Part shown: positions 18,286 through 28,568 of the stretch, piece by piece
Numbering within the stretch: the stretch's first letter is position 1
Layout of the letters: each line of letters opens with the position of its first letter
Assembly: GCA_030616985.1 (NCBI GenBank)
Contig: JAUWWG010000002.1
Span: 1 to 48,017 of the forward strand
Direction of reading: 5' to 3'
Origin: Thermoplasmatota archaeon
Lineage (GTDB): Archaea > Thermoplasmatota > E2 > DHVEG-1
DNA: 48,017 bases
Program-made: the position numbers and the translations under genes
The notes under the pieces: generated by a model
Told to the model about the DNA's origin: nothing
Seen by the model: only the letters and a program-made list of their open reading frames with translations
The model's database searches: none

Positions 18286-19467
18286 ATGATGTCTAAAATT
18301 ACGGGTCAAAAAATGAATAACAAGAAGCTATCTTACTTGAAAGTAATTTCTCTCAATTGTATTTTACTTGTATCACTATTTGTTGGTTGTATTGAACAGG
18401 AACAAAAGTCAGGAGACATGAAAGAAACAACACCCGAAGTTCAGTTAGATCAACCATCTATACTACCAGATTGGGTGGATGGGGAGTATCATGATCACTA
18501 TGGCACTATGCAAACATTAAACGATTTCAATGATAAATTTCCTGATTTGGTAGACGTTTTCTCTATTGGTAAGAGTGTACTTGGGAAGGATATTTGGTGT
18601 ATTAGAATAACAAATGAAAAGAATAATCGTGACAAATACTCCTGTCTAATTGATGGCTGTATCCATGGTAACGAATGGGAGGCTGGAGAAGCCTGTCTTT
18701 ATCTTGCTGATTTCCTACTTATAAACTTTGATAACAACGAGACAGTCGAGAACATCCTAAACACATCTGAAATTTACATTGTTCCATTATTTAACCCAGA
18801 TGCTAGACAGTCAGATGAGAGATGGAATCATAACGGTATAGATTTAAATCGTAATTTTGATGTTCACTTTGGCAGATTAAGAAGTAACAATTTCCCGCTT
18901 GGAAAATTATTTGGTATAATTAAAATTCCTGTGATACGACATCCTTTAAGAAATACAGTTTCCACTAATTGTGGTAGATATGCTTTCTCGGAGCCAGAGA
19001 CTAGGGCATCAAGAGATTTAATGAAGTCATTAGATAGATACTCTTTTTATGTTAACTGTCACACAGCAGTACATGTGTTTGCTGCTCAAGGTGATATTAC
19101 ATATAAACCAGAATTTACTGTTACAAATCATGAGAGAGAAATCACAAATATAGCTATAGATTGGGTAAATGACAATACAGAATATCCTGGTATTCATGGA
19201 GAGGATTTTAAGCATACTGGCATTGGTTGTGCCTCTGATTGGGTATATTCAGAATTTGGAATTGCATCATTCATTTTCGAATTGCTCAACTTAGATTACG
19301 AACCTTGGTATGGTCATGGAAGACATTACAGCCTTGTTCATTGGATGAAAACTACACTTCCTGTTTTCATGTATCTCCTTGTGAATATTGAAAATCTTCA
19401 TGATTGGAAAACACCAGATATTCAGCCACCTTTACCAGAGGATGTACCGCCACCGTCTCTTAAATAA
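18286..19467 (+). CDS. M14 zinc carboxypeptidase, predicted lipoprotein
   Basis: Lipobox-like LLVSLFVGC; HGNEWEAGEA (HxxE), IDLNRNFD, NCHTAVHVF, FIFELLNLD. Confidence 0.88.
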   Translation: MMSKITGQKMNNKKLSYLKVISLNCILLVSLFVGCIEQEQKSGDMKETTPEVQLDQPSILPDWVDGEYHDHYGTMQTLNDFNDKFPDLVDVFSIGKSVLGKDIWCIRITNEKNNRDKYSCLIDGCIHGNEWEAGEACLYLADFLLINFDNNETVENILNTSEIYIVPLFNPDARQSDERWNHNGIDLNRNFDVHFGRLRSNNFPLGKLFGIIKIPVIRHPLRNTVSTNCGRYAFSEPETRASRDLMKSLDRYSFYVNCHTAVHVFAAQGDITYKPEFTVTNHEREITNIAIDWVNDNTEYPGIHGEDFKHTGIGCASDWVYSEFGIASFIFELLNLDYEPWYGHGRHYSLVHWMKTTLPVFMYLLVNIENLHDWKTPDIQPPLPEDVPPPSLK

Positions 19468-19480
19468 TGCTTTCAAACAT

Positions 19481-20602
19481 TTATTTTTGATGTTTAAACA
19501 TCGTTTCAATTTCATCTCTTGAAGCATTGGTTTTAAAACCAGTAGGACTAAAATGTGTTCTAGAAGCATCATATCCCTTTTCTTTTAGTTTTTCAAATAT
19601 ATATTCCATTTTGGGTGGAGATATTTTTAATAGAGAAGCAAGATCATCGGTAGTATAAAAGAAAGCAGAGGCATCGGCTTCCTCCTCCAATAAATCCAAA
19701 AATCCCCATAGAATATTTTTTGTATTGAGTTGTTTTCCAGAAAGAAGTGTTCTTACCTCTTCTATTATATTTTTATTCTGAATTTTTCCGAGCCACAACG
19801 GTCCAATCTCAGTTGTTTGTTTACTGGAAAAAAATAGTTCTTTTGAGTTAATCCTTTTCAGATTATCAACCGATTCATTAGCATAACTTATGCCATTTTT
19901 TACTTGAATGTAGGCTCTGAAATAGTGATCAGTAGAATAGCAAACCAGTGGTTCAATGCCCTTATCGTATTTTGCTGCTTCTCTGCAGATAAAACCAAGA
20001 AGTATTCTCAGTCCAATTTCATGCATAATGGGAGAATGAAATGATTGAACACCGTATCTTCTTAAACAGACCTTTGGGTAAACGCCACATAGTGTTGCAG
20101 TATCGGTAGCAGTACATGCTATAATCCCATTGTTGTAGATGCCTCTTATGGCTGAGTCGATAAAATAAACAGGAGAACCAAATGGGTCAACATCTATATA
20201 GTGAAATCTTTCTTCAGAAAGTAAAGTATTCAGATTTCTATTTGATGCAACTACATTCTTTAGTCCACACCGTTCCAAGTTCTTTTTGATCAAAGCATAT
20301 GCATCTTCGGACCAGTCATTAATAGTAACATCAAAATCTCCCTCAAGTTCATTTGCCAGTCTAATCCCACGTATTCCAGATGCTGCAAGGCCATCCAAGA
20401 TATGCATGGTTTTCTCATTATTATTTACAAGCCATTGATTTACCAGGATGGACAAATCTCTATTTAGCTCCATGGTGGGATTATAAAATGGTACTTTATT
20501 TTTTGAACCAGGTCCTTTTTTGGTGAGCTTATCTTTAAAAACAAGAACTCCGGTTTTCCCTTCAGTTATACATTCAACGTTTTGGATATCACTCATAATC
20601 AA
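19481..20602 (-). CDS. trm1: tRNA (guanine26-N2)-dimethyltransferase
   Basis: EGKTGVLVF, FYNPTMELNRDLS, DVDPFGSPVYFIDSA, CTATDTATLCG. Confidence 0.93.
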   Translation of the reverse strand: MIMSDIQNVECITEGKTGVLVFKDKLTKKGPGSKNKVPFYNPTMELNRDLSILVNQWLVNNNEKTMHILDGLAASGIRGIRLANELEGDFDVTINDWSEDAYALIKKNLERCGLKNVVASNRNLNTLLSEERFHYIDVDPFGSPVYFIDSAIRGIYNNGIIACTATDTATLCGVYPKVCLRRYGVQSFHSPIMHEIGLRILLGFICREAAKYDKGIEPLVCYSTDHYFRAYIQVKNGISYANESVDNLKRINSKELFFSSKQTTEIGPLWLGKIQNKNIIEEVRTLLSGKQLNTKNILWGFLDLLEEEADASAFFYTTDDLASLLKISPPKMEYIFEKLKEKGYDASRTHFSPTGFKTNASRDEIETMFKHQK

Positions 20603-21159
20603 AACAGGGGTGGTAGTTTCTCTTTCATTATCTTTTCAAGCTTATAAGGGAGTAGATTTTTATTAACTGGGGTGACCTCCAGGATTCTTATATCGTCACG
20701 TCTTCTAACATCCTGCAAGAGGGGAGTTCTTGATTTTTTATGCAGAGTAATCATTATGGGTTTATCAGAATCCAACGCTTCGATAACCACTTCACAAAAA
20801 CGCTCCGAGAGCATTTCCATTTTTCCGATTTCATCGATTATAATGACATCAACATCATCGTCGGCAATTGCTTTTTCTATGGCGGGCACACCAATTTTTT
20901 CCAGGATACTTAAATCTACACCATAGTCTCCAACTTTATCTTTAGAGTCAAAATCAACATGGGCAAAAACCTCTTTTTCACCAGTCTGCCAGTCCCTAAT
21001 GTAAAAACCAACGCGTTTTTCCTTTTCTAGTAGTGGCTCTGTTACCATTCCTTCTACCTTATATCCACTATCCTGAAGGAACTCCATGACTTTTACTAGC
21101 GTTTGCGTTTTTCCGACCTTGGGCATACCCGTGATGCCGATCTTTGGTATGTCTTCCAT
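20599..21159 (-). CDS. THEP1-type nucleoside-triphosphatase
   Basis: GITGMPKVGKTQTLVK Walker A; IIIDEIGKMEMLSERF. Confidence 0.9.
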   Translation of the reverse strand: MEDIPKIGITGMPKVGKTQTLVKVMEFLQDSGYKVEGMVTEPLLEKEKRVGFYIRDWQTGEKEVFAHVDFDSKDKVGDYGVDLSILEKIGVPAIEKAIADDDVDVIIIDEIGKMEMLSERFCEVVIEALDSDKPIMITLHKKSRTPLLQDVRRRDDIRILEVTPVNKNLLPYKLEKIMKEKLPPLF

Positions 21160-21252
21160 ATAGGTAATATGTAATGCGTTTTTTGTTTAGAAATGTTGTT
21201 ATTGTTTTTTCTTTAAAATTACAGCATGAAATGCGACCACATTTTTTATGCA

Positions 21253-21927
21253 TTATTTACTTTTCAACAGATAAAGTGGTCCAAGTATAATGTATGTTAC
21301 AAGCGTCGTAATGAGGAGCAGAGGGGCAATTCCATAATAATTTTTTCCAAAAATCAAAGTCAAAATAATTAATATGGCTGCTATGGCATCAATTTTAAGC
21401 CCTGGTTTCGGAAAATGTACATTTGAGATCATTGCAAGTGAGATGATAATGCTGACTGGCAAGATGTATAAGAATTCAATCTCAAAAAATGCCAGTATAA
21501 TTATTATTATGGCACTTATCGAAGCAGGGAGGCCAACAAAGAATTTTTTATCTTTCAGTATGTGAAAAGAGGCCAGCCGTATGATACTTAACGACAAAAA
21601 CACGATGAGGGTAATGAGGAGATAACTGTGGTAGTAAATACACCATGAAACTGCGTCATGATATATGGTGTAAACAAAAAACGAAGGAGCAACACCAAGT
21701 GAAATCATGTCGGCCATTGCCTCCATGTAATCCCCAAGTTCACTATGTCCAGTTTTTCTGGCTACCATTCCATCTAAACCATCTGCCAATAATGCTATAA
21801 GAATAAATGAAAAAGAAAACCACATCTCACCTAAAGACGCCATAATTATAGCTAGAAAACCAAAACCTGCATTAGTTAAACTGACGACGTCAGCAAGTGA
21901 TAACAGTTTAATCATTGATTTCTGCAA
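21253..21927 (-). CDS. pssA: CDP-alcohol phosphatidyltransferase, archaetidyl/phosphatidylserine synthase
   Basis: LADGLDGMVARKTGHSELGDYMEAMADMISLGVAPSF (DGxxAR…G…LDxxxD-like). Confidence 0.88.
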   Translation of the reverse strand: MQKSMIKLLSLADVVSLTNAGFGFLAIIMASLGEMWFSFSFILIALLADGLDGMVARKTGHSELGDYMEAMADMISLGVAPSFFVYTIYHDAVSWCIYYHSYLLITLIVFLSLSIIRLASFHILKDKKFFVGLPASISAIIIIILAFFEIEFLYILPVSIIISLAMISNVHFPKPGLKIDAIAAILIILTLIFGKNYYGIAPLLLITTLVTYIILGPLYLLKSK

Positions 21928-22555
21928 TTGTATTCACTCCTGCCTTGATCATGTCCCCTATTTTGACATGCACGGTCTTTATTTTCTTAGAAGGTATATA
22001 GATATCTACGCGGGAACCAAGTCGTATTATTCCAATTTTTTCTCCCTTTTTTAGTTTATCCCCCTTCTTGACATATGGTACGATACGGCGTGCCAGAGTT
22101 CCTGCAATTTGTATAACCTTTACTATTCCAATCTCTGTATCGATTGTTAATATTACTCGTTCATTTCTTTCTGATTCTTTTTTGAATGCCGGAAGATGAG
22201 CGCCAGGTAGATGAACAATATTTTTTATGGTTCCATCCAGTGGCATACGGTTGACATGGACATTATATACGTTCATGAATGTAGATATCTTTGTACATTC
22301 TCCAATTTCACTATCTTTAATGCTACTGATTTCTCTTATTTTACCATCTGCAGAGGCAACGATTTCCTTTCCAATATTCCTTTCAGGATCTCTGAAGAAA
22401 AGAAGGAAAAAACCTGTTAATAAAAGTAAGAAAACTGAGATAAACAAAAAAGTACTACTGATATTTGCTGTTAGACTAACGGATAAAATCAAAAAAAAGC
22501 AACCCAGAATAAAAGTAGTTAAAATCCATGATATAGAACCCCGTGCGATCTTCAT
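21908..22555 (-). CDS. asd: Archaetidyl/phosphatidylserine decarboxylase
   Basis: MNVYNVHVNRMPLDG, FFRDPER, IRLGSRVDIYIP (GSxxD); start at 22555 chosen over 22606. Confidence 0.88.
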   Translation of the reverse strand: MKIARGSISWILTTFILGCFFLILSVSLTANISSTFLFISVFLLLLTGFFLLFFRDPERNIGKEIVASADGKIREISSIKDSEIGECTKISTFMNVYNVHVNRMPLDGTIKNIVHLPGAHLPAFKKESERNERVILTIDTEIGIVKVIQIAGTLARRIVPYVKKGDKLKKGEKIGIIRLGSRVDIYIPSKKIKTVHVKIGDMIKAGVNTIAEIND

Positions 22556-22556
22556 G

Positions 22557-23489
22557 TTACTTTTTTCTCCAAACAGTTTTTTTAATAAAGTTTTCCAAAG
22601 GTCCATTTCTCTTGGGAAGATCCGTTAAATCTATTATCTCGTCAAAAACCTCTGGTACAATCTTAATAACAATGAATAATAGTATTACTAATGCAAGTAG
22701 GCTTCCACCTTTTCCTATTACATTGTGTGCCATAAAAAAAAGGCCCGGATCATCTTTTACTAGATGGACAATAAGAGCATTTCTTATGAGATTTAAAAAA
22801 TATATTGGAACTACTGTAATGAGTAGGCCATACATCTTCCTCTTTAAGGTAACCTTTGATAAGGGGAGTATCATACCAACGAAAATAACCATGGATTGCA
22901 CAGCAGTGCAGGCAAATATTATGTTGACGATACGTGAGCTTTCATAATAGATGCCTATTCCTTGTACACTTACATTACCTATGAATATATTTAGAAGCCC
23001 GCCACTCTGAACTGCGACTGCTTCAATAAGCCACGGTGCTAGAGGGGTAAGCTCTATAACAAAATAAATAAATCCAGCGATAGCTGATGCACCAGCTATC
23101 CAATTCAAACATCCGATGCTTTCTTTCCGTCTCATTGATAGCCATTCGTGGTAAGCAAGATAAAAGAGAACATAAACTCCGGCAATACAGAGAAATGCGT
23201 TGACAAAATCCTCTCCCTCTCCAAAATACAGAGTGTTTGGTTGTGTTGACCAATAAAATGCAAAAACTCCCCATCCTGCTATTTTTAGTTTGTTTGTTGT
23301 TCCTTCTTTTTTTAGAAAAGAACCCAGCCCAAGAAGAATTAAACCAGCAAAGAGAGGTATGGGCAATAATGCTTTCATTTCTTCATTTATCGGGAATGGA
23401 AAAAATGACAGTCCTATTATTATGAATACCGTTGGAATGATGATAAAAAGTGAAGTAATAGTACCTTCTGGGTATTTCTCTCTCTCCAT
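22557..23489 (-). CDS. artA: Archaeosortase A
   Basis: Polytopic; IIFACTAVQSMVIFVG (Cys), FLNLIRNALIV (Arg), MAHNVIGKGGSLLAL. Confidence 0.9.
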   Translation of the reverse strand: MEREKYPEGTITSLFIIIPTVFIIIGLSFFPFPINEEMKALLPIPLFAGLILLGLGSFLKKEGTTNKLKIAGWGVFAFYWSTQPNTLYFGEGEDFVNAFLCIAGVYVLFYLAYHEWLSMRRKESIGCLNWIAGASAIAGFIYFVIELTPLAPWLIEAVAVQSGGLLNIFIGNVSVQGIGIYYESSRIVNIIFACTAVQSMVIFVGMILPLSKVTLKRKMYGLLITVVPIYFLNLIRNALIVHLVKDDPGLFFMAHNVIGKGGSLLALVILLFIVIKIVPEVFDEIIDLTDLPKRNGPLENFIKKTVWRKK

Positions 23490-23574
23490 ATTTTGACCTG
23501 CTTCTATTGAATAATGAACTACTTTAAGATTGTTATGATACTGGGCATAAAACGCTGAAGTAGTTGAGATCTCC

Positions 23575-24630
23575 CTATACTATTCCTAGCATTTCAAATA
23601 CTGGTTGCAAGCCAAAATTTGCCATTATTGTCTGATCCCACATTATACATATCAGTCCAACAAGACTGAGCAGGGTTAGCGGTACCCAGTAGGTGTAGAC
23701 AATCTGATCTATTTTAAGACGCGCGACTGCAACTCGTATTAACGTGACAGAGAACAAGATCACAAGAAATACTTTCGCTAGATAGAATGCAATGTCGACG
23801 GCAAATGCAGGATAACTTTCTAAACCAAATAGTGGTGAAAGGTTGTATGGGAAGAACAGGGCAACTATCAGCGATGCCATTACTACCGTTTTTACACCAT
23901 CGGTTAAATAGAACATGGCAAGATTTCTCCCGGAGTATTCGGTGAGCAGCCCACCTGCTATTTCCGTTTCTGCCTCTGGCGAGTCAAATGGTATCTTGGA
24001 AAGTTCAGCAGGAGTGATGATTACAAGTACAAGGAGCAGTATTATAAAACCGATAAATCCCAGAGGGCCTGCTATATTCCATACGGGTGTTGCTGCAATG
24101 GATGATAATGCAAATACATTGGTGACACCTTGCATACTTAACCTCCACGCAATGGTTATTATTATGATTGCTAGTGGGAATTCATAGGCAATCATTGTTG
24201 CCATTTCTCTTTGAGCGCCAATCGTTGCGTAAGGTGAACCAGAGGAGAAACCACCTATTACCATCGCTAGAGACGGAATGATTAGTAGATACAGAATTAA
24301 AATAAGATCGCCCTTTCCAGGGAACAAGGGTTGAAATCCACCTAGTGGTAAATAGAGTAGTATTGATATCGTTGCAACAAGCCCTACTAGTGGAGCTAGG
24401 TTAAAAATCCAAGGAATGGCATTTTCAGGAACGATGTTTTCTTTTGTAAATAGTTTTACAACATCTCTGAAAGGTTGTCGTATTGGTGGTCCTATTCGCC
24501 CCTGCATATGAGCAGATAATTTCCGGTCAATACCTTTGTATACTAATCCAAAGAAGATGCCAAATAAGGCAAGTGCAATTGTACCAATTATTACCATCAT
24601 TGCTGTCTGAGATATCTGTAGAAAATCCAT
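23575..24630 (-). CDS. NuoH/MbhM-like membrane subunit
   Basis: RIGPPIRQPFRDVVKLFTKENIVPENA, FDSPEAETEIAGGLLTEYSG. Confidence 0.92.
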   Translation of the reverse strand: MDFLQISQTAMMVIIGTIALALFGIFFGLVYKGIDRKLSAHMQGRIGPPIRQPFRDVVKLFTKENIVPENAIPWIFNLAPLVGLVATISILLYLPLGGFQPLFPGKGDLILILYLLIIPSLAMVIGGFSSGSPYATIGAQREMATMIAYEFPLAIIIITIAWRLSMQGVTNVFALSSIAATPVWNIAGPLGFIGFIILLLVLVIITPAELSKIPFDSPEAETEIAGGLLTEYSGRNLAMFYLTDGVKTVVMASLIVALFFPYNLSPLFGLESYPAFAVDIAFYLAKVFLVILFSVTLIRVAVARLKIDQIVYTYWVPLTLLSLVGLICIMWDQTIMANFGLQPVFEMLGIV

Positions 24631-25008
24631 TTATATCGCCCCCACCAGGTTTTCGCCCACAATCAAAACTACGAAAAGAATTGCCATTACTATGACAAAC
24701 CATAAGGCATAGTCGCTAACGTTTCCCGTATGCATTTTTTTTAGCGAGTCAAAAACCCATTTCAGTGATTCTGTGAAACCCCAGTAGATGTTACTGCTTT
24801 TTATGTGCATTTGTTCCTTTTCATATTCTGGATTTCCAGATAGAAATGCTTGGGTTTGCCCAGTGTTTTTCTTGTATTCTTTGTTACCGAAACCTCTGAG
24901 TATGACTGCTATGAGAAATGCAACTAATATTGCAACAACCCATATAATCGGATTCCAAAAACCACTTCCTGTTTGGAATGTTTCTAATAATGATTCTAGT
25001 GTAAACAT
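24631..25008 (-). CDS. MbhI-like linker subunit
   Basis: Position between MbhH-like and NuoH-like genes; two TM segments around an amphipathic region. Confidence 0.65.
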   Translation of the reverse strand: MFTLESLLETFQTGSGFWNPIIWVVAILVAFLIAVILRGFGNKEYKKNTGQTQAFLSGNPEYEKEQMHIKSSNIYWGFTESLKWVFDSLKKMHTGNVSDYALWFVIVMAILFVVLIVGENLVGAI

Positions 25009-25010
25009 AA

Positions 25011-26588
25011 TTAGACACCCCCTGCAAATGAGGGAATTACTTCTCTTATATAATCACCATAGTTAACAAGTGCATTGGCCGCAGGCTCTACAATATTATT
25101 TATTATAAGTTCAGGGAAAAGACCAAAGATTATTATGATGGTTGCAATGGTTCCCATAGCAATTAGCATACTTTTTGGCACTTCCTTTACATTTTCAAAC
25201 TTTGGTAACGCTGGCCCTAAGAATGCAGCGTGAAATACTTTCACAAATACTGCTAAGAGCATTATGCTTGACAGAATAGCGATTATTGATAGTATTGGAT
25301 TAAGTTGGTATGTTGATTCATAAATGAGTAGTTTGGATGCAAATCCATTCATGGGGGGCATGCCCGATATGGCAAGAAGTCCTATTATGAAAAATACAGT
25401 AGTATATTTCATATTCCTTGCCAATCCACCCAGCTTATTTAGGGAGGTTTCTTTAGTCGCATAATATATTGCTCCTGCAACGAGGAACAACAGCCCAACA
25501 TCCAATGCATCGTTCATTATGTGGAAAATACCTCCCTTCATTGCAGCTAGTCCAGTAGCTGTCATTTCAGGGTTTAGCATGACAACAAGCCCAGTACCTA
25601 TACCAAGGAGTATGTAACCTATTTCTGCTACTGCGCCAAAGGCTATAAGTCGTTTGAAATCAGTTTGTATTATTGCCATGGCAACTCCAAGTAACATTGT
25701 GATGATTCCCAGTATTACCAAGATCCAGCCAACAGATATAGGAGTTAGATTTATGGCTCCACCATATATTGTGAAGCACACCCTAAAAACACCATATAGG
25801 CTTGCCTGGGTTGCACCTACAAGTATGAGGGTTACTGATGAAGGTGCTTTTCCATAAGCATCTGGGAGCCACATATGCATGGGTACTACACCTGCTTTCA
25901 TAGCAAGTGCAGCAATCAATAAAACAAGTGCGATTTTATCCAGGAATGTATATTGTATTGCACTTGCAATCATTGCCATGTTAAGAGCATTATATTGCCC
26001 GTAGAACAGTGCTATTGAAAATAGAATAAATAGTGCGCCTATGGTACTTATCACGATATATTTGAATCCTGCTTCAACTGATTTTGCCTTGTTAGTCCAA
26101 AATGCTACTAGTGCAGCTGAAGAAATGGATGTTATCTCGAGGAATACAAAGAAATTAAACAAGTCTCCAGTAAGTTCCATACCAAGCATTCCTGCAGTCA
26201 TCAAAAGAATCAGGGTGTAATACTTATCAAGTCCAGTGTTTTCCTTCATAAAAGACCATGAATAGATTACTGCAACCAGTGACAGTATTACGCTTATTAT
26301 GGCCATGAAAGCACTCATTGCGTCTACTTCAAATAGAATTCTCACAACAGGGAGTGCCAGATCTTGCGAACCAAAAATGTAGGTATGAATGTTTCCGGTA
26401 AAAACATCGGATGCGAGCAGAAATACAAGTGAAGCAGTTAAACCAAGAGTTAGTATAACAAAAACATTTCTTACTTTATCATTAAGTCGGCTAATCAAAG
26501 GTGTGATAAACGCGCCAAGTAAAGGAACGGCAACGATTAATGCTGGAGAATGCTGTAAAAGTAGGGCAATGAGATCGGCTACATTCAT
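25011..26588 (-). CDS. MnhD/MbhH-type antiporter-like subunit
   Basis: ELTGDLFNFFVFLEITSISSAALVAF, KAGVVPMHMWLPDAYGKAPSSVT. Confidence 0.93.
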   Translation of the reverse strand: MNVADLIALLLQHSPALIVAVPLLGAFITPLISRLNDKVRNVFVILTLGLTASLVFLLASDVFTGNIHTYIFGSQDLALPVVRILFEVDAMSAFMAIISVILSLVAVIYSWSFMKENTGLDKYYTLILLMTAGMLGMELTGDLFNFFVFLEITSISSAALVAFWTNKAKSVEAGFKYIVISTIGALFILFSIALFYGQYNALNMAMIASAIQYTFLDKIALVLLIAALAMKAGVVPMHMWLPDAYGKAPSSVTLILVGATQASLYGVFRVCFTIYGGAINLTPISVGWILVILGIITMLLGVAMAIIQTDFKRLIAFGAVAEIGYILLGIGTGLVVMLNPEMTATGLAAMKGGIFHIMNDALDVGLLFLVAGAIYYATKETSLNKLGGLARNMKYTTVFFIIGLLAISGMPPMNGFASKLLIYESTYQLNPILSIIAILSSIMLLAVFVKVFHAAFLGPALPKFENVKEVPKSMLIAMGTIATIIIIFGLFPELIINNIVEPAANALVNYGDYIREVIPSFAGGV

Positions 26589-26929
26589 TCTTCCGGTCCC
26601 CCTATTTTTCTGACATCCAATGTTCCATAATGCCTATAGATGTGAATTACCAGAGACAACATCAGTGCTAGGACGGCGACACCTATGACAATGCTGGTAA
26701 GAGTCAGTGCTTGAGGGACGGGCAGTGCCATAATTCCCCCGGGTGAACTTGTATAGATTGGAGCAATGCTTCCTTCTCTATAACCTAATGTGATTAGAAA
26801 CAGGTTAACTCCGCTTTCAATAAGGGTGATACCAATGACCATTTTAATCAGATTTCTCTTAAAAATAACTGCATATAACCCTATCAGAATCAAGGCAGCA
26901 ACTGCGATAAAAGGAATATTAAAAATCAT
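26585..26929 (-). CDS. MnhC/MbhG (NuoK-like) subunit
   Basis: LIKMVIGITLIESGVNLFLI; DPVPQALTLTSIVIG-type motif (ALPVPQALTLTSIVIGVA). Confidence 0.92.
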   Translation of the reverse strand: MIFNIPFIAVAALILIGLYAVIFKRNLIKMVIGITLIESGVNLFLITLGYREGSIAPIYTSSPGGIMALPVPQALTLTSIVIGVAVLALMLSLVIHIYRHYGTLDVRKIGGPEE

Positions 26930-27402
26930 TTCTTTCCCTCCTTTGTTCTACTTGCATAAGCCATGACCAAAACGATGCCAAACAAACCTACGATTACCTT
27001 AAGTCCTACGGCAAAATTCATCAGTGGAATTACGCCTCCTGTGTTGATATTTGCAAGGCCTGATCCAACTGCTGGAACCACTCCAAATAGGGAATTTGTA
27101 CCAACTAAGAAATTATTAAAAAATACTGTCCCAAAGCCGAGTCCCAGTAGTGCAAGAAGGATAAAACAGACAGCTCCAAGGCTTTCGAGAATTGATAGGT
27201 TTTTTTCTCTTACTCTATTCATTGTCCATATAGACCCATAAGAAACTAGTATCATTGCACAGCCAGATGCAACTATGGCTCCTCCCTGGAAACCACCACC
27301 TGGTGTAAGATGTCCATGGGCAATGATATATAAACCATATATCGTAATGAATGGGAAAGCAATGCCGGAAATGGTTTTGACTATCTTAGACATGCCACTC
27401 AT
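26926..27402 (-). CDS. MnhB/MbhF subunit
   Basis: GLYIIAHGHLTPGGGFQGGAIVASG. Confidence 0.93.
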   Translation of the reverse strand: MSGMSKIVKTISGIAFPFITIYGLYIIAHGHLTPGGGFQGGAIVASGCAMILVSYGSIWTMNRVREKNLSILESLGAVCFILLALLGLGFGTVFFNNFLVGTNSLFGVVPAVGSGLANINTGGVIPLMNFAVGLKVIVGLFGIVLVMAYASRTKEGKK

Positions 27403-27674
27403 TTGTTTAGCCTCCTAAAAATCATGATAATGGCCGCAACAGCAGTAAATAGAATCGTAGTCTCGCCAAGTGTATCCAAACCTCTATAATCAAACACTAC
27501 TGATGTAACTGCATTGTTGGCTCCTGTTTCTGTCTGGGCGTTAGTAATTATGTTATCGTCCATGCCTGTTTCATCTGGGGCACCAAACGGATGTATCATG
27601 AGAGCACCAAAAATAAAGAATATTGCAACAATTGAAAAGGACAATACGGCTGTTATGTCTCTTCTTGACATCAT
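27399..27674 (-). CDS. MbhE-like subunit
   Basis: VTSVVFDYRGLDTLGETTILFTAVAAI. Confidence 0.9.
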   Translation of the reverse strand: MMSRRDITAVLSFSIVAIFFIFGALMIHPFGAPDETGMDDNIITNAQTETGANNAVTSVVFDYRGLDTLGETTILFTAVAAIIMIFRRLNK

Positions 27675-27922
27675 GCGTCTTCCTCCATACGTTTTGTAGC
27701 TTTTATTGCAATGACAAGGATGGCAGTAGTAAGACAGGCACCCACACCTGCTTCTGCTATTGCAACGTCAGGTGCCTGAAGAATATAAAACTCAAGGGAT
27801 AGCAAAAGACTCATGGCAGCAACAGCAATAGCCGCGGCGATCAAATCCTTCATTAAAACAGCGAATGCAGCAGCTACTACGATTAGGATGGGCAGTATAA
27901 TATGAATTCCCTCTAGTATCAT
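27671..27922 (-). CDS. MbhD-like (DUF4040) subunit
   Basis: MSLLLSLEFYILQAPDVAIAEAGVGACLTTAILV. Confidence 0.9.
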   Translation of the reverse strand: MILEGIHIILPILIVVAAAFAVLMKDLIAAAIAVAAMSLLLSLEFYILQAPDVAIAEAGVGACLTTAILVIAIKATKRMEEDA

Positions 27923-28305
27923 TCTTTTACCTCCGTTTTCTTCTTAACAGCTTTTTTAGTTGACTTTTTTCTCAAACTATCTACGACAGCACCAACTGGT
28001 TCGACACCACTTTTATGTGCAGCTCTTGCAATAGCATGGGCGCCAGTTGGATTAGTAAGCAGTATAGCTACTAATGCTCCCACTGTGTGTATTGCTAAAA
28101 CGGAACCATCTGTACTACCTTGATACCACATTTTCAACCCCAGGATTATTACTGATCCACAGATGAAAATTGAACCAAACGTCGTACATTTTGTCCCGGC
28201 GTGAAGTCTTGTGTATACATCAGGGAAACGCAATAATCCAACTCCGGCAAGGACATTGAAAAAAATTCCAATTCCCAGTAAAATGTAAATTAAAATCTCT
28301 AACAT
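27919..28305 (-). CDS. MnhG/MbhC subunit
   Basis: VGLLRFPDVYTRLHAGTKCTTFG, LTNPTGAHAIARAAH. Confidence 0.93.
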   Translation of the reverse strand: MLEILIYILLGIGIFFNVLAGVGLLRFPDVYTRLHAGTKCTTFGSIFICGSVIILGLKMWYQGSTDGSVLAIHTVGALVAILLTNPTGAHAIARAAHKSGVEPVGAVVDSLRKKSTKKAVKKKTEVKE

Positions 28306-28568
28306 CAGAAGTCCCCTCCTTCTAGGTACTTAGCTATAAACAATGTGGTAATAAAAGAGAGTAGAGCGTAGACTATGGCAACATCAATATAGATAACTTC
28401 ATTGAATGCTGCACCAAAAATGACCATGCCACTAATTACAATAGTGTTGATCGTGTCCAAGCCAACAATTCGATCTGGTGCGGTTGGTCCACGGATCACT
28501 CTAATCATGGCCATTATAACACAAAACAGTAGTGCTAGTAATACAACCAAGTATTCAAAGTCCATCAT
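28305..28568 (-). CDS. MnhF/MbhB subunit
   Basis: VIRGPTAPDRIVGLDTINTIVIS, DVAIVYALLSFITTLFIAKYLE; start chosen at 28568. Confidence 0.9.
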   Translation of the reverse strand: MMDFEYLVVLLALLFCVIMAMIRVIRGPTAPDRIVGLDTINTIVISGMVIFGAAFNEVIYIDVAIVYALLSFITTLFIAKYLEGGDF

